Source of the DNA: Marinobacter manganoxydans MnI7-9
GTDB taxonomy: Bacteria; Pseudomonadota; Gammaproteobacteria; Pseudomonadales; Oleiphilaceae
Reading direction: 5' to 3'
Assembly (NCBI RefSeq): GCF_000235625.1
Contig: NZ_AGTR01000015.1
Location: 62,001 to 126,000 of the forward strand
Length of the DNA: 64,000 nt
Under the pieces are notes generated by a model. The model was not told the DNA's origin. It ran no database searches and saw only the letters and a list, made by a program, of their open reading frames with translations. Of the stretch, positions 28,919-40,257 are shown piece by piece. Each line of letters begins with the position of its first letter. The first letter of the stretch is position 1. Position numbers and translations under genes: made by a program.

Positions 28919-29404
28919 TCAGTCGACGCCTTCGCCGGCAGACCAGGCTGCATGTTCCATGGGCAGGTGACCAAACCTGAGACAGTAATCCAGCCAATCG
29001 GCGAGGAAGCCGTTGACCTGGACCTTTTCATCCGGATGGTGCATGAAGCGATTGGGGTAATCGTTGACGGGAGCAATCTGGCGATCACGGTAGCAGCTGA
29101 TCACTTCCGCCATGCTGGCGTCGTGGTAGACCCGTACGGTCATTTGAGGGTTGTTTAACCAACGACCGGAATTATGGACCTGCTCAAGCAACAGGGTTTC
29201 GGTGAACTTTGCTGTCTGGAGCACCTGAATCCGGACTCGTCCCAGGTAGTGGTTCTCCCGATGCAGCTCGAACTCGCACACGGGCTTGCCGTCCACCTCC
29301 AGCTGCCTCAGCTTACGGAGCCGCTGATAGTTTCCGTCACACAAGGCGCCGAGCTGTCTGAGATCCGGAACATACCGCCTGGGTTTCATGGTCCACTCGC
29401 CCAT
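28919..29404 (-). CDS. yqiB: DUF1249 family protein (YqiB-like)
   Basis: Small conserved protein of unknown biochemical role, always found beside nudF and cpdA in enterics and pseudomonads. It contains the family stretch YVPDLRQLGALCDGNYQRL and later DYPNRFMHHPDEK and LADWLDYCL. The ATG at 29404 shares its A with the nudF stop (TGATG), which indicates coupled translation; another ATG five codons on (MKPRRY) is also possible. It is about 161 residues from this start. No membrane segment or signal peptide is seen. Function unassigned. Confidence 0.85.
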   Translation of the reverse strand: MGEWTMKPRRYVPDLRQLGALCDGNYQRLRKLRQLEVDGKPVCEFELHRENHYLGRVRIQVLQTAKFTETLLLEQVHNSGRWLNNPQMTVRVYHDASMAEVISCYRDRQIAPVNDYPNRFMHHPDEKVQVNGFLADWLDYCLRFGHLPMEHAAWSAGEGVD

Positions 29405-30021
29405 CACTGCCACCCTTTCCTCAAACGGGCCCGATTCAGCTCGAGCCACTGCAGGGCTATAATGGCGGCCGCGTTGTTGATGCGACCATCGTGGATCATC
29501 GCTATGGCGTCGTCGGATGACACCACATGGGCACGGATATCCTCATGTTCATGTTCCATACCATACAGACCACCGGCATCCGCGGTGCTGACACACCCGC
29601 AATAAAGGTGAATCATTTCCGTGCTGCCGCCGGGTGACACCAGGTAATCGCAGATTTTTTCCAGCGGCTCAAAGGTAAGTCCGGCCTCTTCCTGGCCCTC
29701 GCGTTGAGCGACTTCTTCAGGGCTCTCGCCGTCTTCGTTCATACCAGCCACCAGCTCCAGCAGCCACGGCGACTGATCACGACCCAGGGCACCAAGACGG
29801 AACTGCTCAAGAAGGACTACCTCGTCCCGTTCCGGGTCGTAGGGAAGTACACAGGTGGCATCGCCACGAATGAAGAGTTCTCGGGTAAACACCGGCATGT
29901 CCCGGCCGTCAAAACGCGGATGGGTCAACCAGAGCTTATCCATGCGGAAGAAGCCCTGGAAGACGGTTTCACGTTTTTCGACGTTGACGTCGTCGGCGTT
30001 GAACTGGAACGGTTTGGCCAT
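29404..30021 (-). CDS. nudF: ADP-ribose pyrophosphatase (Nudix)
   Basis: Hydrolyses ADP-ribose and related sugar nucleotides to AMP and sugar phosphate. The Nudix box spans GMNEDGESPEEVA to REGQEEAGL (about residues 92-114), preceded by LLELVAGM. The C-terminal YLVSPGGSTEMIHLYCG is characteristic of the NudF/AspP subfamily. Its 205 residues are normal. It is the first gene of the nudF-yqiB pair and lies 61 bases downstream of thiC on the same strand. Confidence 0.93.
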   Translation of the reverse strand: MAKPFQFNADDVNVEKRETVFQGFFRMDKLWLTHPRFDGRDMPVFTRELFIRGDATCVLPYDPERDEVVLLEQFRLGALGRDQSPWLLELVAGMNEDGESPEEVAQREGQEEAGLTFEPLEKICDYLVSPGGSTEMIHLYCGCVSTADAGGLYGMEHEHEDIRAHVVSSDDAIAMIHDGRINNAAAIIALQWLELNRARLRKGWQ

Positions 30022-30082
30022 TTTTTGTCCGGTCGTTGAATCGACTTGGAACGATAGCCTTTAGTTGGGTATTACTTCAAGT

Positions 30083-32143
<2,061 letters not shown>

Positions 32144-32326
32144 AAGACGCGAACTGCTCACAAAATGAGTGAACTCTGCAAGTGTAGAAGCGGAGGCGTT
32201 TATTGTCCATAATGAGCAACCAATACCTTTGGGTCACCGTCGGCACCGGCCCATACCTTGAATACAGGCCTTCCGAACCCCCTATCCAGATCAGGGATAC
32301 CCGGAGATAGTTTGTCAGGAGAAGCA

Positions 32327-33730
32327 ATGAATAAGCGTTTACTTCCAGGATTGATCAGCCTGCTCGCAGCCCAGCCTGCGTTCTCTCTGGATCTGATGGA
32401 AACCTATGAAAAGGCACTGTCCTATGACTCCGGCATTGCCTCGTCCCTGGCGCAGTTCCAGGCACAGCAGGCAACCAGCGATGTCAGCAAGAGCGCCCTG
32501 CTGCCCAAAATCTCGGCGGTTGGGTCAGCAAGCTACACAAGTTTCGAGCCCAGGAATATACCCGGGGGGGCAAACGCCGATGAACTGACGCGGCAACTCT
32601 TCTCGGGAGACAGTTATCGCACCTACCGCTACGGAATCGAACTGACTCAGCCACTGTTCCGGGCTCAAGACTGGTTCAGCTATGAGGCCAGCCAGTTCCA
32701 GACCGAGGCGGCCGAGGCCCAGTACAACCTGGCCCAGCAACAGCTGATTCTTGATGTAGCAACCGCCTACTTCGATGTCTTGCGCGCCAAAGACACCGTC
32801 ACAACCGCCAAAGCAACTGAAACGGCCATCCAGCGCCAGTACGAACAGGCCCAGGAACGGTTTGACGTGGGGCTCATTGCCATCACCGAAGTCTATGAGG
32901 CGCGTGCCAGCTACGACGATGCCAGAAGCCAGCGCATCGCCGCCGACAACGACCTCAATGTGGCCAAAGAACAACTGGCCCGGTTAACCGGAGAATATCC
33001 GGACGCCATGGAAAATCTCAGGCAGAATTTTCCGCTCGGGCGCCCGGAGCCTATGGATCCAACTTCCTGGGAAACAACCGCCGTGGAGCAGAACTGGTCC
33101 ATTCAGGCGGCCCAGAGACAGTTCAGTGCCAGCGAAGCCAGCCTGAAAGCGGCAAAGTCTGATCATTTACCAACTCTTGAGCTGAGCGCCTCCTACCAGG
33201 AAACCAGTCTGGAGAACGCCCTTTTTACTCAGCAAGAAGGCAACCAATCGATTGTCTCACTGTCACTGACCATCCCGTTCTACACGGGCGGCGGCACCCA
33301 GGCCGGCGTCCGGGAACAGCGCTCGCTGCTCACCGCCGCCGAACAGGACCTGAATACGGTGCGCCGGGACGTACGGGTGAATACCCGGAGCCTGTTCCTG
33401 ACGGTCAACAACAATATAGAGACCGCTTCCGCCCTGGAACAGACCATCATCTCTCGCCGCAGCGCCCTCGACGCCACCCGCGCCGGCTATGAGGTTGGAA
33501 CGCGCAATATTGTGGAAGTACTGGATGCGGAACGGGCCTACTACGTAGCCCTGAGAGATTACGCCAACGCCCGCTATGATTACCTGATCAACTCGCTTCA
33601 GCTCAAACAGGCCGCCGGAACCCTGACCCCTCGGGACCTGATCGACCTGAACAACTGGCTGAGCGCCGCTGCACCCGGCATCGAGGCGCTGGCCAACGAG
33701 AAGAAAACCTTGGACGATCCTACCCAGTAA
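32327..33730 (+). CDS. tolC: TolC family outer-membrane efflux protein
   Basis: Trimeric outer-membrane channel for type I secretion and drug efflux. From ATG 32327 (AGGAG upstream) a signal peptide, MNKRLLPGLISLLAAQPAFS, is followed by two OEP repeats rich in long helices: LDLMETYEKALSYDSGIA at the start of the first and WSIQAAQRQFSASEASLKAAKS opening the second. IVEVLDAERAYY and YDYLINSLQLKQAAGTL close the protein. It is 467 residues. The frame is open upstream to 32258 but that part is not expected to be translated. It is divergent from thiC, as in pseudomonads. Confidence 0.93.
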   Translation: MNKRLLPGLISLLAAQPAFSLDLMETYEKALSYDSGIASSLAQFQAQQATSDVSKSALLPKISAVGSASYTSFEPRNIPGGANADELTRQLFSGDSYRTYRYGIELTQPLFRAQDWFSYEASQFQTEAAEAQYNLAQQQLILDVATAYFDVLRAKDTVTTAKATETAIQRQYEQAQERFDVGLIAITEVYEARASYDDARSQRIAADNDLNVAKEQLARLTGEYPDAMENLRQNFPLGRPEPMDPTSWETTAVEQNWSIQAAQRQFSASEASLKAAKSDHLPTLELSASYQETSLENALFTQQEGNQSIVSLSLTIPFYTGGGTQAGVREQRSLLTAAEQDLNTVRRDVRVNTRSLFLTVNNNIETASALEQTIISRRSALDATRAGYEVGTRNIVEVLDAERAYYVALRDYANARYDYLINSLQLKQAAGTLTPRDLIDLNNWLSAAAPGIEALANEKKTLDDPTQ

Positions 33731-33738
33731 CCACCAGG

Positions 33739-33766
33739 GCGGGCCCGAAGGCTCGCCCGCATCTTT
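33739..33766 (+). terminator. Terminator after tolC
   Basis: Stem GCGGGC (33739-33744) / GCCCGC (33755-33760) followed by ATCTTTT, in the 48-base gap between tolC and the convergent waaA. Confidence 0.55.
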
Positions 33767-33778
33767 TGGGCGGATGTA

Positions 33779-35032
33779 TCACACCCGCTCAATAATCCCA
33801 TCAACCACCTTGTCTAACGCCCCGCGGTTCTTGTTCACCACTTCCAGGGCTCGCTGACCAATCGCTTCACGTTCCTGACCGTCACTAAAAAGAGACGACA
33901 CGTGAGCGGCCAGATCATCTGCATCGGTAACCAGTTTAACGCCCCGGTCATTCAGCAGGCTCTGGTATATAGTTTCGAAATTAAAGATATGCGGGCCTGA
34001 AAACACCGGAATACCCCATCCGGCGGGTTCGAGGGGGTTGTGGCCGCCGCGCTCGATCAGTGAGCCGCCTACAAAGGCCAGGTCACTGGCGCCGTAAAGC
34101 ATCATCAGCTCCCCCATGGTATCTCCGAGATACACCTGGGCCTGGGCAGGGCCCTCTCCAAGGGAGCGACGGGCCAGAGTCAGCCCCTCCTTGACCGCTT
34201 TTTCTGCCACAGGCTCAAAGCGGTCGGGGTGTCTCGGAACCAGGATCAGCAGAGCGCCTGGATGTTCTGCCAAAACTTTTCCATGAGCCGCCAGCAGTTG
34301 ATCGTTTTCGCTGCCGTGGGTGCTGCCGGCAATCCAGACTGGCCGCCCCGCCAGCTCCTGTCGGAGCGCCATAGCCGCAGCTCGCACATCTTCAGGGATA
34401 TCAACGTCAAATTTGACACTACCCGTTACGGCCACTTTCTCAGGCGCAACGCCAATTCGCCGAAACCTCTCGGCGTCTTTCTCTGCCTGGGCCGCCACCC
34501 AACTGATACTGCGCATGATTGGGGCTGCGAGGCCGCGAATACGCTCATAGCCCCGGGCGGATCGTTCTGACAGGCGGGCGTTGATCAAAAACACCGGAAC
34601 CCGGCGAGCCCGGCACTGACGAATCATGTTCGGCCAGATTTCGGTTTCCATGATGACCAGTATTCGCGGGCTGGCGCGATCCAGGAAACGCCGGATGGCG
34701 CCCGGCGTATCATAGGGTGCGTAGGCGTACTGCACCTGATCACCAAACATCTTGCGTGCCTGGGCCAGGCCGGTGTCGGTCATGGCTGTCATCAGGATGG
34801 TGATACCCGGGTTCCGGGCCAGCAATCGTCGAACCATGGGCGCTGCCGCTATGGTTTCACCCACCGAGACAGCATGAACCCACACAACCGTGCCGCTAGC
34901 CCGGGGCACAATGCCCAAGCGCTGGTACCAGTTGCGCCTGAGTTCCGGAGCTCGACGTCCGTTCCACCACAGGCGCAGCAGAATGAACGGCAGAATCAGC
35001 CTAATAAGCTGGGAATAGATAAATTGCAGCAC
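33779..35032 (-). CDS. waaA: 3-deoxy-D-manno-octulosonic acid (Kdo) transferase
   Basis: Adds Kdo to the lipid A precursor at the cytoplasmic face of the inner membrane, the first step of inner-core synthesis. A hydrophobic N-terminal anchor (LIRLILPFILLRLWW) is followed by the Kdo-transferase domain with HAVSVGETIAA, METEIWPNMI and FLINARLS. The GT-B C-domain has WIAGSTH, FVGGSLIERGGHNPLEPA and FSGPHIFNF. I took GTG at 35032, which has GGAG six bases upstream (417 residues, normal). A TTG at 35071 would add 13 residues and include a 17-base palindrome. It opens the LPS region and is divergent from an LpxL-type gene. Confidence 0.93.
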   Translation of the reverse strand: MLQFIYSQLIRLILPFILLRLWWNGRRAPELRRNWYQRLGIVPRASGTVVWVHAVSVGETIAAAPMVRRLLARNPGITILMTAMTDTGLAQARKMFGDQVQYAYAPYDTPGAIRRFLDRASPRILVIMETEIWPNMIRQCRARRVPVFLINARLSERSARGYERIRGLAAPIMRSISWVAAQAEKDAERFRRIGVAPEKVAVTGSVKFDVDIPEDVRAAAMALRQELAGRPVWIAGSTHGSENDQLLAAHGKVLAEHPGALLILVPRHPDRFEPVAEKAVKEGLTLARRSLGEGPAQAQVYLGDTMGELMMLYGASDLAFVGGSLIERGGHNPLEPAGWGIPVFSGPHIFNFETIYQSLLNDRGVKLVTDADDLAAHVSSLFSDGQEREAIGQRALEVVNKNRGALDKVVDGIIERV

Positions 35033-35053
35033 ACAGGACTCCGGGCAAAACAG

Positions 35054-35070
35054 TGCGCTATCATAGCGCA
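35054..35070. other. 17-base palindrome upstream of waaA
   Basis: TGCGCTA, spacer TCA, TAGCGCA: a perfect seven-base inverted repeat in the divergent gap between waaA and the acyltransferase gene. On the minus strand it contains TATGAT, a good -10 hexamer for waaA, so it may be an operator laid over the promoter. Confidence 0.45.
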
Positions 35071-35153
35071 AAACCTATTGATTTGCTTCCGATTGATGGC
35101 TCGGGCCATTGTGCCACCATCAATCGATTCAGACTTTGCAGGACCGGCTTTAC

Positions 35154-36101
35154 GTGAAAACGAAATACCGCAAAATACCGCGAAACACGGATTACTCGGC
35201 CTACCGCCATCCCCGATGGTGGCCCACCTGGCTGGGAGTCTTTTTGATGTGGTGTGTGTCCCGGCTGCCAATACGCGTTCAGTGGTGGCTGGGCAAACTG
35301 GCGGGACTGCTGGCGTTCCGCCTTGCCCGGGAACGTCGGCACATCGCCGAGGTGAACATTCGGCTGTGCTTCCCGGAACTCACGGCCGCTCAGCAATCTG
35401 CGCTGGTTCGGAAAGCGTTTATTGCCAATGGTATTGGCTTGCTGGAAATTGGCATCGCCTGGTTCCGCGATCCAGCCAAACTGACAGGCATCACACAGGT
35501 CCATGGCCTTGAGCATTTCGAGCATGCTCTGGCGCAGGGCAAAGGCGTTTTATTACTGGGAGGCCATTACAGCACTCTGGATCTGGGCGGGAGCCTGGTG
35601 ACCGAGTTCATTGAAGCAGACGTGATGCAGCGGGACCATAACAACCCTTTGATGAACGCCGTGATGACGAGAGCCCGTGAACGCCGGTATGGCAACGTGC
35701 TCGGCGCCAAGGACCTCCGGGGCCTGTTTCGCAGCCTTAAGAAAAACCGGGCCGTCTGGTATGCCACCGATCAGGATTACGGCCGCAAGGATATTGTCTT
35801 TGCGCCCTTCTTCGGAATACCGGCGGGCACGATTACCGCTACGTCCAGGATCGCGGAGCGCAGCGGCTGCAAGGTCGTCCCGTTCAGTCATTTCCGACGT
35901 GACGATGGTCCGGGTTACGACATCTACTTCCATCCTGCCCTTGAGAGCTTTCCCAGCGGGGACGATCTTCAGGATGCAACATTGATCAACCAGACTATCG
36001 AGCGAGAAGTGCGGCGCGCCCCGGATCAATATCTGTGGATGCACCGGCGCTTCAAGACCCGCCCTGATGAGAACGATCCGGGATTCTACAAACGCCGGTA
36101 A
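35154..36101 (+). CDS. LpxL/HtrB-type lipid A acyltransferase (copy 1)
   Basis: Inner-membrane acyltransferase predicted to add a secondary fatty acid to Kdo2-lipid A. It has the typical start YRHPRWWPTWLGVFLMW with an anchoring helix. The HX4D catalytic motif appears as GGHYSTLD, then DQDYGRKDIVFAPFFG and QYLWMHRRFKTRP. From GTG 35154 it is about 315 residues; the frame is open to 35109, but that extension is unlikely. It pairs with a second family member at 41676. Which acyl position each one fills cannot be read from sequence. Confidence 0.85.
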   Translation: MKTKYRKIPRNTDYSAYRHPRWWPTWLGVFLMWCVSRLPIRVQWWLGKLAGLLAFRLARERRHIAEVNIRLCFPELTAAQQSALVRKAFIANGIGLLEIGIAWFRDPAKLTGITQVHGLEHFEHALAQGKGVLLLGGHYSTLDLGGSLVTEFIEADVMQRDHNNPLMNAVMTRARERRYGNVLGAKDLRGLFRSLKKNRAVWYATDQDYGRKDIVFAPFFGIPAGTITATSRIAERSGCKVVPFSHFRRDDGPGYDIYFHPALESFPSGDDLQDATLINQTIEREVRRAPDQYLWMHRRFKTRPDENDPGFYKRR

Positions 36102-36148
36102 TAACGAACTCAGGCAACACGGAGGCCGGCAATACATGCCGGAACACC

Positions 36149-37144
36149 ATGGCCAAACCCGAGCCCAGAACGCAGGATGCATCCACTCCGGTGGTGTGGC
36201 TTCTGACCGACAACAAGCCGGGTCACCGGAATCAGCTGAAGGGGCTTGGCAACCGGCTTCGCGTCCTGGCGGGAGCAAGCACCTACTGGGTTGATGCCTC
36301 CACCGTAGAGGTACCTCTGTGGCGGGCATTGCTGGCCTCTTCGCCACGTATGGAGGCGTCACTGCCTCGCCCCGATCTTGTCGTCGCGGCAGGGTCCGGC
36401 ACGCATCGATTACTGCTTGCGCTGCGAAAACGTCGCGGGACCCGAACGCTGGTCATCATGAAGCCCGCGTTTCCGCTGTCTCTGGTCAGCGGCGCCCTGA
36501 TTCCAGCCCATGATCGCGTCCAACCAGGCCCGCGGGTGCTGTTAACCGAAGGCGTTCTGAACACCATCACACCCCTGGCCAGAATCACCGAGAAACGGGA
36601 AGCGTTATTACTCATAGGCGGGCCTTCGCCGCACTTCGACTGGGACGACGATGTCGTCGTGGGCCAGGTATCGCATCTGATCGGCCATTATCCCGACTGG
36701 CGCTGGACCATCAGCACCTCCAGGCGAACACCGGAACCCCTTCAGGAACGCCTCGAGGAGATGGCCGGGCTGAGAATTACCGTCGTTCACCCCGGGCAGA
36801 CCCACGAAGACTGGCTAAGCCACCAACTCTCGGCCTCAAGAGCCGCCTGGGTGACGCCGGACAGCATGTCCATGGTCTGTGAGGCCGCAACCTCCGGGGT
36901 GCCAACCGGCCTGTTCGAACTGCCGGCCAGAACCGGCAGCCGGGTTGTGGAGGGTGTGGAACGGCTGGTCCGGGACGGCTATGTTGCCAAGTGGACAGAC
37001 CATGCCAGCGTCATGGCTGGCAGAGCCGACCATGAAAAGACTCTCTGGGAGGCCAATCGTGCAGCCCACTGGGTGCTGGAGCGAGGACTCCTGCCAAAGA
37101 GCCAGAAAACCAATCAACGCCTGCACAAGGGGACCAAACCTTGA
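36149..37144 (+). CDS. ELM1/GtrOC1 family putative nucleotide-diphosphate-sugar epimerase or glycosyltransferase
   Basis: Protein of the 'mitochondrial fission ELM1' family. Bacterial members sit in LPS gene clusters and have a GT-B-like fold. The family signatures are seen as WLLTDNKPGHRNQLKGL near the N-terminus, LLIGGPSPHFDWDDD near residue 152 and WVTPDSMSMVCEAATSGVPTGLFEL near 233. At 331 residues it is complete. Its TGA overlaps the TTG start of the next glycosyltransferase by four bases, so both are in one operon. The biochemical role is not established; a part in core oligosaccharide synthesis is inferred from location. Confidence 0.72.
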   Translation: MAKPEPRTQDASTPVVWLLTDNKPGHRNQLKGLGNRLRVLAGASTYWVDASTVEVPLWRALLASSPRMEASLPRPDLVVAAGSGTHRLLLALRKRRGTRTLVIMKPAFPLSLVSGALIPAHDRVQPGPRVLLTEGVLNTITPLARITEKREALLLIGGPSPHFDWDDDVVVGQVSHLIGHYPDWRWTISTSRRTPEPLQERLEEMAGLRITVVHPGQTHEDWLSHQLSASRAAWVTPDSMSMVCEAATSGVPTGLFELPARTGSRVVEGVERLVRDGYVAKWTDHASVMAGRADHEKTLWEANRAAHWVLERGLLPKSQKTNQRLHKGTKP

Positions 37145-38256
37145 GAATTCTTCAGGCACTTCCGGCGCTATACAGTGGCGGCGTGGAAAGGGGGACCGTA
37201 GAGTTCGCTGCGGACCTCGTTAAACGCGGCCACGAATCCTTTGTCGTCTCCAAGGGCGGCCCCATGGCGGAACAACTGCGGGGACAGGGTTCGAAGCATA
37301 TTTTCATGCCGATTCACCGGAAGAATCCAGCGTCCTTCGGGCAAATCCTGCCGATGCGAAAACTGCTTCTTGAACTGAAGCCGGACATCGTTCATGTCCG
37401 CTCACGCATGCCCGCCTGGATTATCTTCCTGGCCCTGAAAAGCATCCCGAAACGGGAACGCCCGGCGGTTGTGTCCACCTTCCACGGTATGTATTCCGTG
37501 ACTCCCTACAGCGCCATCATGACCCGCGCCGATCACATCATTGCTGTGTCCCAGTGTGTGCGGGACTACGTGATGAACAACTACCCCGTTCCGGCGGAGA
37601 AGCTGACGGTTATTCAGCGTGGTGTCGATGTGGATGCGTTCCACCAACGTGAACTTAGCCAGCAATGGCTGGACCGCTGGTTCCGTCAGTATCCGCAGCT
37701 TGCCGGCAAGAAAATCATCATGATGCCCGGACGGATTTCCCGCTGGAAAGGCCAACTGGATTTCCTGGCCATGATGGCGAAACTGGTGCGGGAGCGGCCC
37801 GATTGCCACGGTATTATTGTGGGTGGTGCCGAGCCCGGCAAAGAGCATTTCCTGGATGAACTGGAGAAGGAGCGGTCTCGCCTGGACCTGACCGAAAAGG
37901 TCAGCTTCCTGGGCCAGCGAAATGACATGACCAACCTGTATCTGCTCTCCGACGTGGTCTGTCACATGAGCACCAAACCCGAGCCCTTTGGCCGGACAGT
38001 GACCGAAGCCCTGGCTTCGGGAACACCGGTCGTGGCCTATAATCGTGGCGGGGCGGCGGAAACACTGCAGGCGTGCTTCCGGGAAGGCCTGGTGGCGCCG
38101 GATAACGTGGAGGAGTTCGCAAAGGCCGTTTCCCGGATGTTGGATGCCGGGCCTCCGGCCATTGAGATCCCCTACCGGTTCCGCCTGGAGGCACAAACAG
38201 AAGCGAGCCTGGCCGTTTACGAGACGGTGCTTCAGAATGCCGCAAGTCGATCATGA
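37141..38256 (+). CDS. GT4 family glycosyltransferase
   Basis: Retaining GT-B glycosyltransferase, probably acting on LPS core at the cytoplasmic membrane face. The N-terminal acceptor domain has the glycine-rich GGVERGTVEFAADLVKRGH. The C-terminal donor domain shows MMPGRISRWKGQLDFLAMMA and the EX7E-type segment in EPFGRTVTEALASGTPVVAYNRGG. Its 371 residues are normal. It uses a TTG start overlapping the previous stop (TTGA), and its own stop overlaps the next ATG (ATGA). Donor and acceptor are unknown. Confidence 0.85.
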   Translation: MRILQALPALYSGGVERGTVEFAADLVKRGHESFVVSKGGPMAEQLRGQGSKHIFMPIHRKNPASFGQILPMRKLLLELKPDIVHVRSRMPAWIIFLALKSIPKRERPAVVSTFHGMYSVTPYSAIMTRADHIIAVSQCVRDYVMNNYPVPAEKLTVIQRGVDVDAFHQRELSQQWLDRWFRQYPQLAGKKIIMMPGRISRWKGQLDFLAMMAKLVRERPDCHGIIVGGAEPGKEHFLDELEKERSRLDLTEKVSFLGQRNDMTNLYLLSDVVCHMSTKPEPFGRTVTEALASGTPVVAYNRGGAAETLQACFREGLVAPDNVEEFAKAVSRMLDAGPPAIEIPYRFRLEAQTEASLAVYETVLQNAASRS

Positions 38257-39308
38257 CCTCACCGCCCCGATTTACGATCGCCCTTCTGATTGCCACGCCC
38301 GGCACAACCTGGGGCGGCATGGAAAAACACACCGCCGATCTGGCAGCCAACCTGGCCAGACGGGGGCATTGCGTCCATGTAGTGGCTCACAAAGACTACC
38401 GGGATAGATTTCATTCCGGCATCCACTTTCATGCGCTGCCCGTTCAACTGGGGCGACGGAACCTCTGGCTCCAACTGGCCCTCCGCCGGCGACTTCGAGA
38501 AATAGCACCTGATATTCTGCACGCCCAAGGCAACAAGGCTGCACAACTCGCGGCGAAAACCGGAAACCTTGTCCGCGTGCGAATCGGCACGGTGCACGGC
38601 ACCAAGTCCAACCATAAGGCATTTGATCGACTTGATGAGGTCATTGCCGTAAGCCCCCAAATTCTGGCAGCCCTGCGACATCCCCGAAAACACTTGATCT
38701 ATAACGGCGTGAACTGCAAGGGCCAAGGAATTAAAACTGACGACGGCCCGAAGCTACCGTCAGGAGTCACCAATGTCATCGCCGTGGGACGACTCGAAAC
38801 CGTTAAAGGTTTTGATGCGCTGATCAGAGCCTGGGCCATGCTCGGCGACTCCACTCATCGCTGCCATCTCACTATTTTCGGCGAGGGCAGCCAACGGTCA
38901 CAGCTGGAAAAGTTCATCCGTCAGTCTAAACTGGAACAGTCGGTCACTCTGGCAGGGTTCAGGGAGGATCTGGCGCCCGTCTATGACAAGGCCGAATTGA
39001 CGGTGATCAGTTCCGAACGGGAAGGCTTTCCCTATGTACTGGCGGAGTCCCTTCTCAGTGGTTGCCCAGTGGTCTCCACTCCGGTGTCCGGACCGCGGGA
39101 TATTCTTCCAGAATCGTCTCTCAGCGCAGGGCATCGGGATCGGGACCTTGCCGAACTGATAACACGAGCGCTCTCTGATCTGGAAACACTGAAACAGAGC
39201 GAGCAGCCCGCCATGGATTTTGCCCGTAAAACTCTCACGATCAACGCCATGGGGGAGCAAACGGAAGCGCTGTACCTGAGGGCAATGGGCGAGCAACGAG
39301 GCACCTGA
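38253..39308 (+). CDS. GT4 family glycosyltransferase
   Basis: Second tandem GT-B glycosyltransferase of the operon. N-terminal motif TTWGGMEKHTADLAANLARRG; C-terminal VGRLETVKGFDALIRAW and EREGFPYVLAESLLSGCPVVSTPVSGPRDIL. 351 residues. It starts by a four-base ATGA overlap with the gene before it. It has the WaaG-like layout of a core hexose transferase, but sugar specificity cannot be called. The next gene lies on the opposite strand, so this ends the rightward ELM1-GT4-GT4 unit. Confidence 0.85.
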   Translation: MTSPPRFTIALLIATPGTTWGGMEKHTADLAANLARRGHCVHVVAHKDYRDRFHSGIHFHALPVQLGRRNLWLQLALRRRLREIAPDILHAQGNKAAQLAAKTGNLVRVRIGTVHGTKSNHKAFDRLDEVIAVSPQILAALRHPRKHLIYNGVNCKGQGIKTDDGPKLPSGVTNVIAVGRLETVKGFDALIRAWAMLGDSTHRCHLTIFGEGSQRSQLEKFIRQSKLEQSVTLAGFREDLAPVYDKAELTVISSEREGFPYVLAESLLSGCPVVSTPVSGPRDILPESSLSAGHRDRDLAELITRALSDLETLKQSEQPAMDFARKTLTINAMGEQTEALYLRAMGEQRGT

Positions 39309-39331
39309 TGTCCGCTGTATTCGGCAGAGAC

Positions 39332-40129
39332 CTACCGGGTATTTTCCCTCTCAAATTCGGATAGCATCTGCATCTCCCGAGCCTTGGCCAAGCGCATGAA
39401 GTTCCTGTTGGCTGCGGTAATGGCAACGCTTAGACCAAACCAACCGTTCAGGATCTGGCGGTGCAGCAGGTAATATTTCAGGAACTTCAGGGGAAACTCG
39501 GCAAACAGGCGGGGGCTGGAAATTCGCCGTCCCTTTGCGGCGATAAAGCGGGCCTGCTCCGTCGACAACTGGCAGTACTTGCGCTCCATCTGCTCCAGAG
39601 AAATCAGCGTGCGGTGCAACACATCGCCCTTTAAATCCACAACCCGGCCAGCCTTCACCTGCGGCCGGTCATTGTTGCTGTCTTTTTCGGGCTCAATCAC
39701 TGCCTTGTTACGATTGTAGAGCCTGAGGATCTTCTTCGATTTATCATGGCGGAACGGATGCCGGGGATCCGGCTGGGACAGCACCCAGCGCATCCGGAAT
39801 CCCGCAATGGCCGGGTCAATCGGCTTTGAAAACAGGTCCTGGATGTTGGCCACAAGCTCGTCCGACAGCACCTCATCCGCATCCAGGTCCAGCACCCAGT
39901 CATTACGACAAAGGCTTGCAGCAAAGGCTTTCTGGCAGGCAAACCCCTGCCAGTCGTTATGAACAAAACGGGCACCCGCCGCTTCAACAATGTCACGGGT
40001 TCGGTCAATACTTCCGGAATCGACTACGATAATCTCATCAACCCAGCCGGAAACCTTTGCGAGGGATTCCGGCAATCGCAGTTCTTCATCCTGGGTGATG
40101 TAATAAACGGATAACGGTAGCTTCATCAA
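39332..40129 (-). CDS. GT2 family glycosyltransferase, WaaE/LgtF-like
   Basis: Inverting GT-A glycosyltransferase. In related proteins (WaaE, LgtF) it adds beta-1,4-glucose to the inner-core heptose. Seen here: SVYYITQDEELRLPESL, VDEIIVVDSGSIDRT, the acidic donor-binding DLDADEVL (about residue 82) and a C-terminal amphipathic region (FPLKFLKYYLLHRQILNGW) typical of this subfamily. 265 residues. It lies alone on the minus strand between rightward operons. A second domain of the same type is fused to the O-antigen ligase at 42575-44584. Confidence 0.82.
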   Translation of the reverse strand: MMKLPLSVYYITQDEELRLPESLAKVSGWVDEIIVVDSGSIDRTRDIVEAAGARFVHNDWQGFACQKAFAASLCRNDWVLDLDADEVLSDELVANIQDLFSKPIDPAIAGFRMRWVLSQPDPRHPFRHDKSKKILRLYNRNKAVIEPEKDSNNDRPQVKAGRVVDLKGDVLHRTLISLEQMERKYCQLSTEQARFIAAKGRRISSPRLFAEFPLKFLKYYLLHRQILNGWFGLSVAITAANRNFMRLAKAREMQMLSEFERENTR

Positions 40130-40257
40130 AATTCCTGGTATCGGGCAATCAGTTTACGGACTGGTCAAAACAATATCATGGTTGCCTTATGATAAGATGG
40201 CGCGCCTGATTTTGATGTTTTTCTTGGCATTCTCTAACTCAAGCCCGGAGTGTACAG

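Noticed and set aside
40130-40257. Promoter of manC (TTATGATAAGAT near 40187-40198)
   Set aside because: A good -10-like sequence is present, but no -35 at an acceptable distance, so no promoter was annotated.
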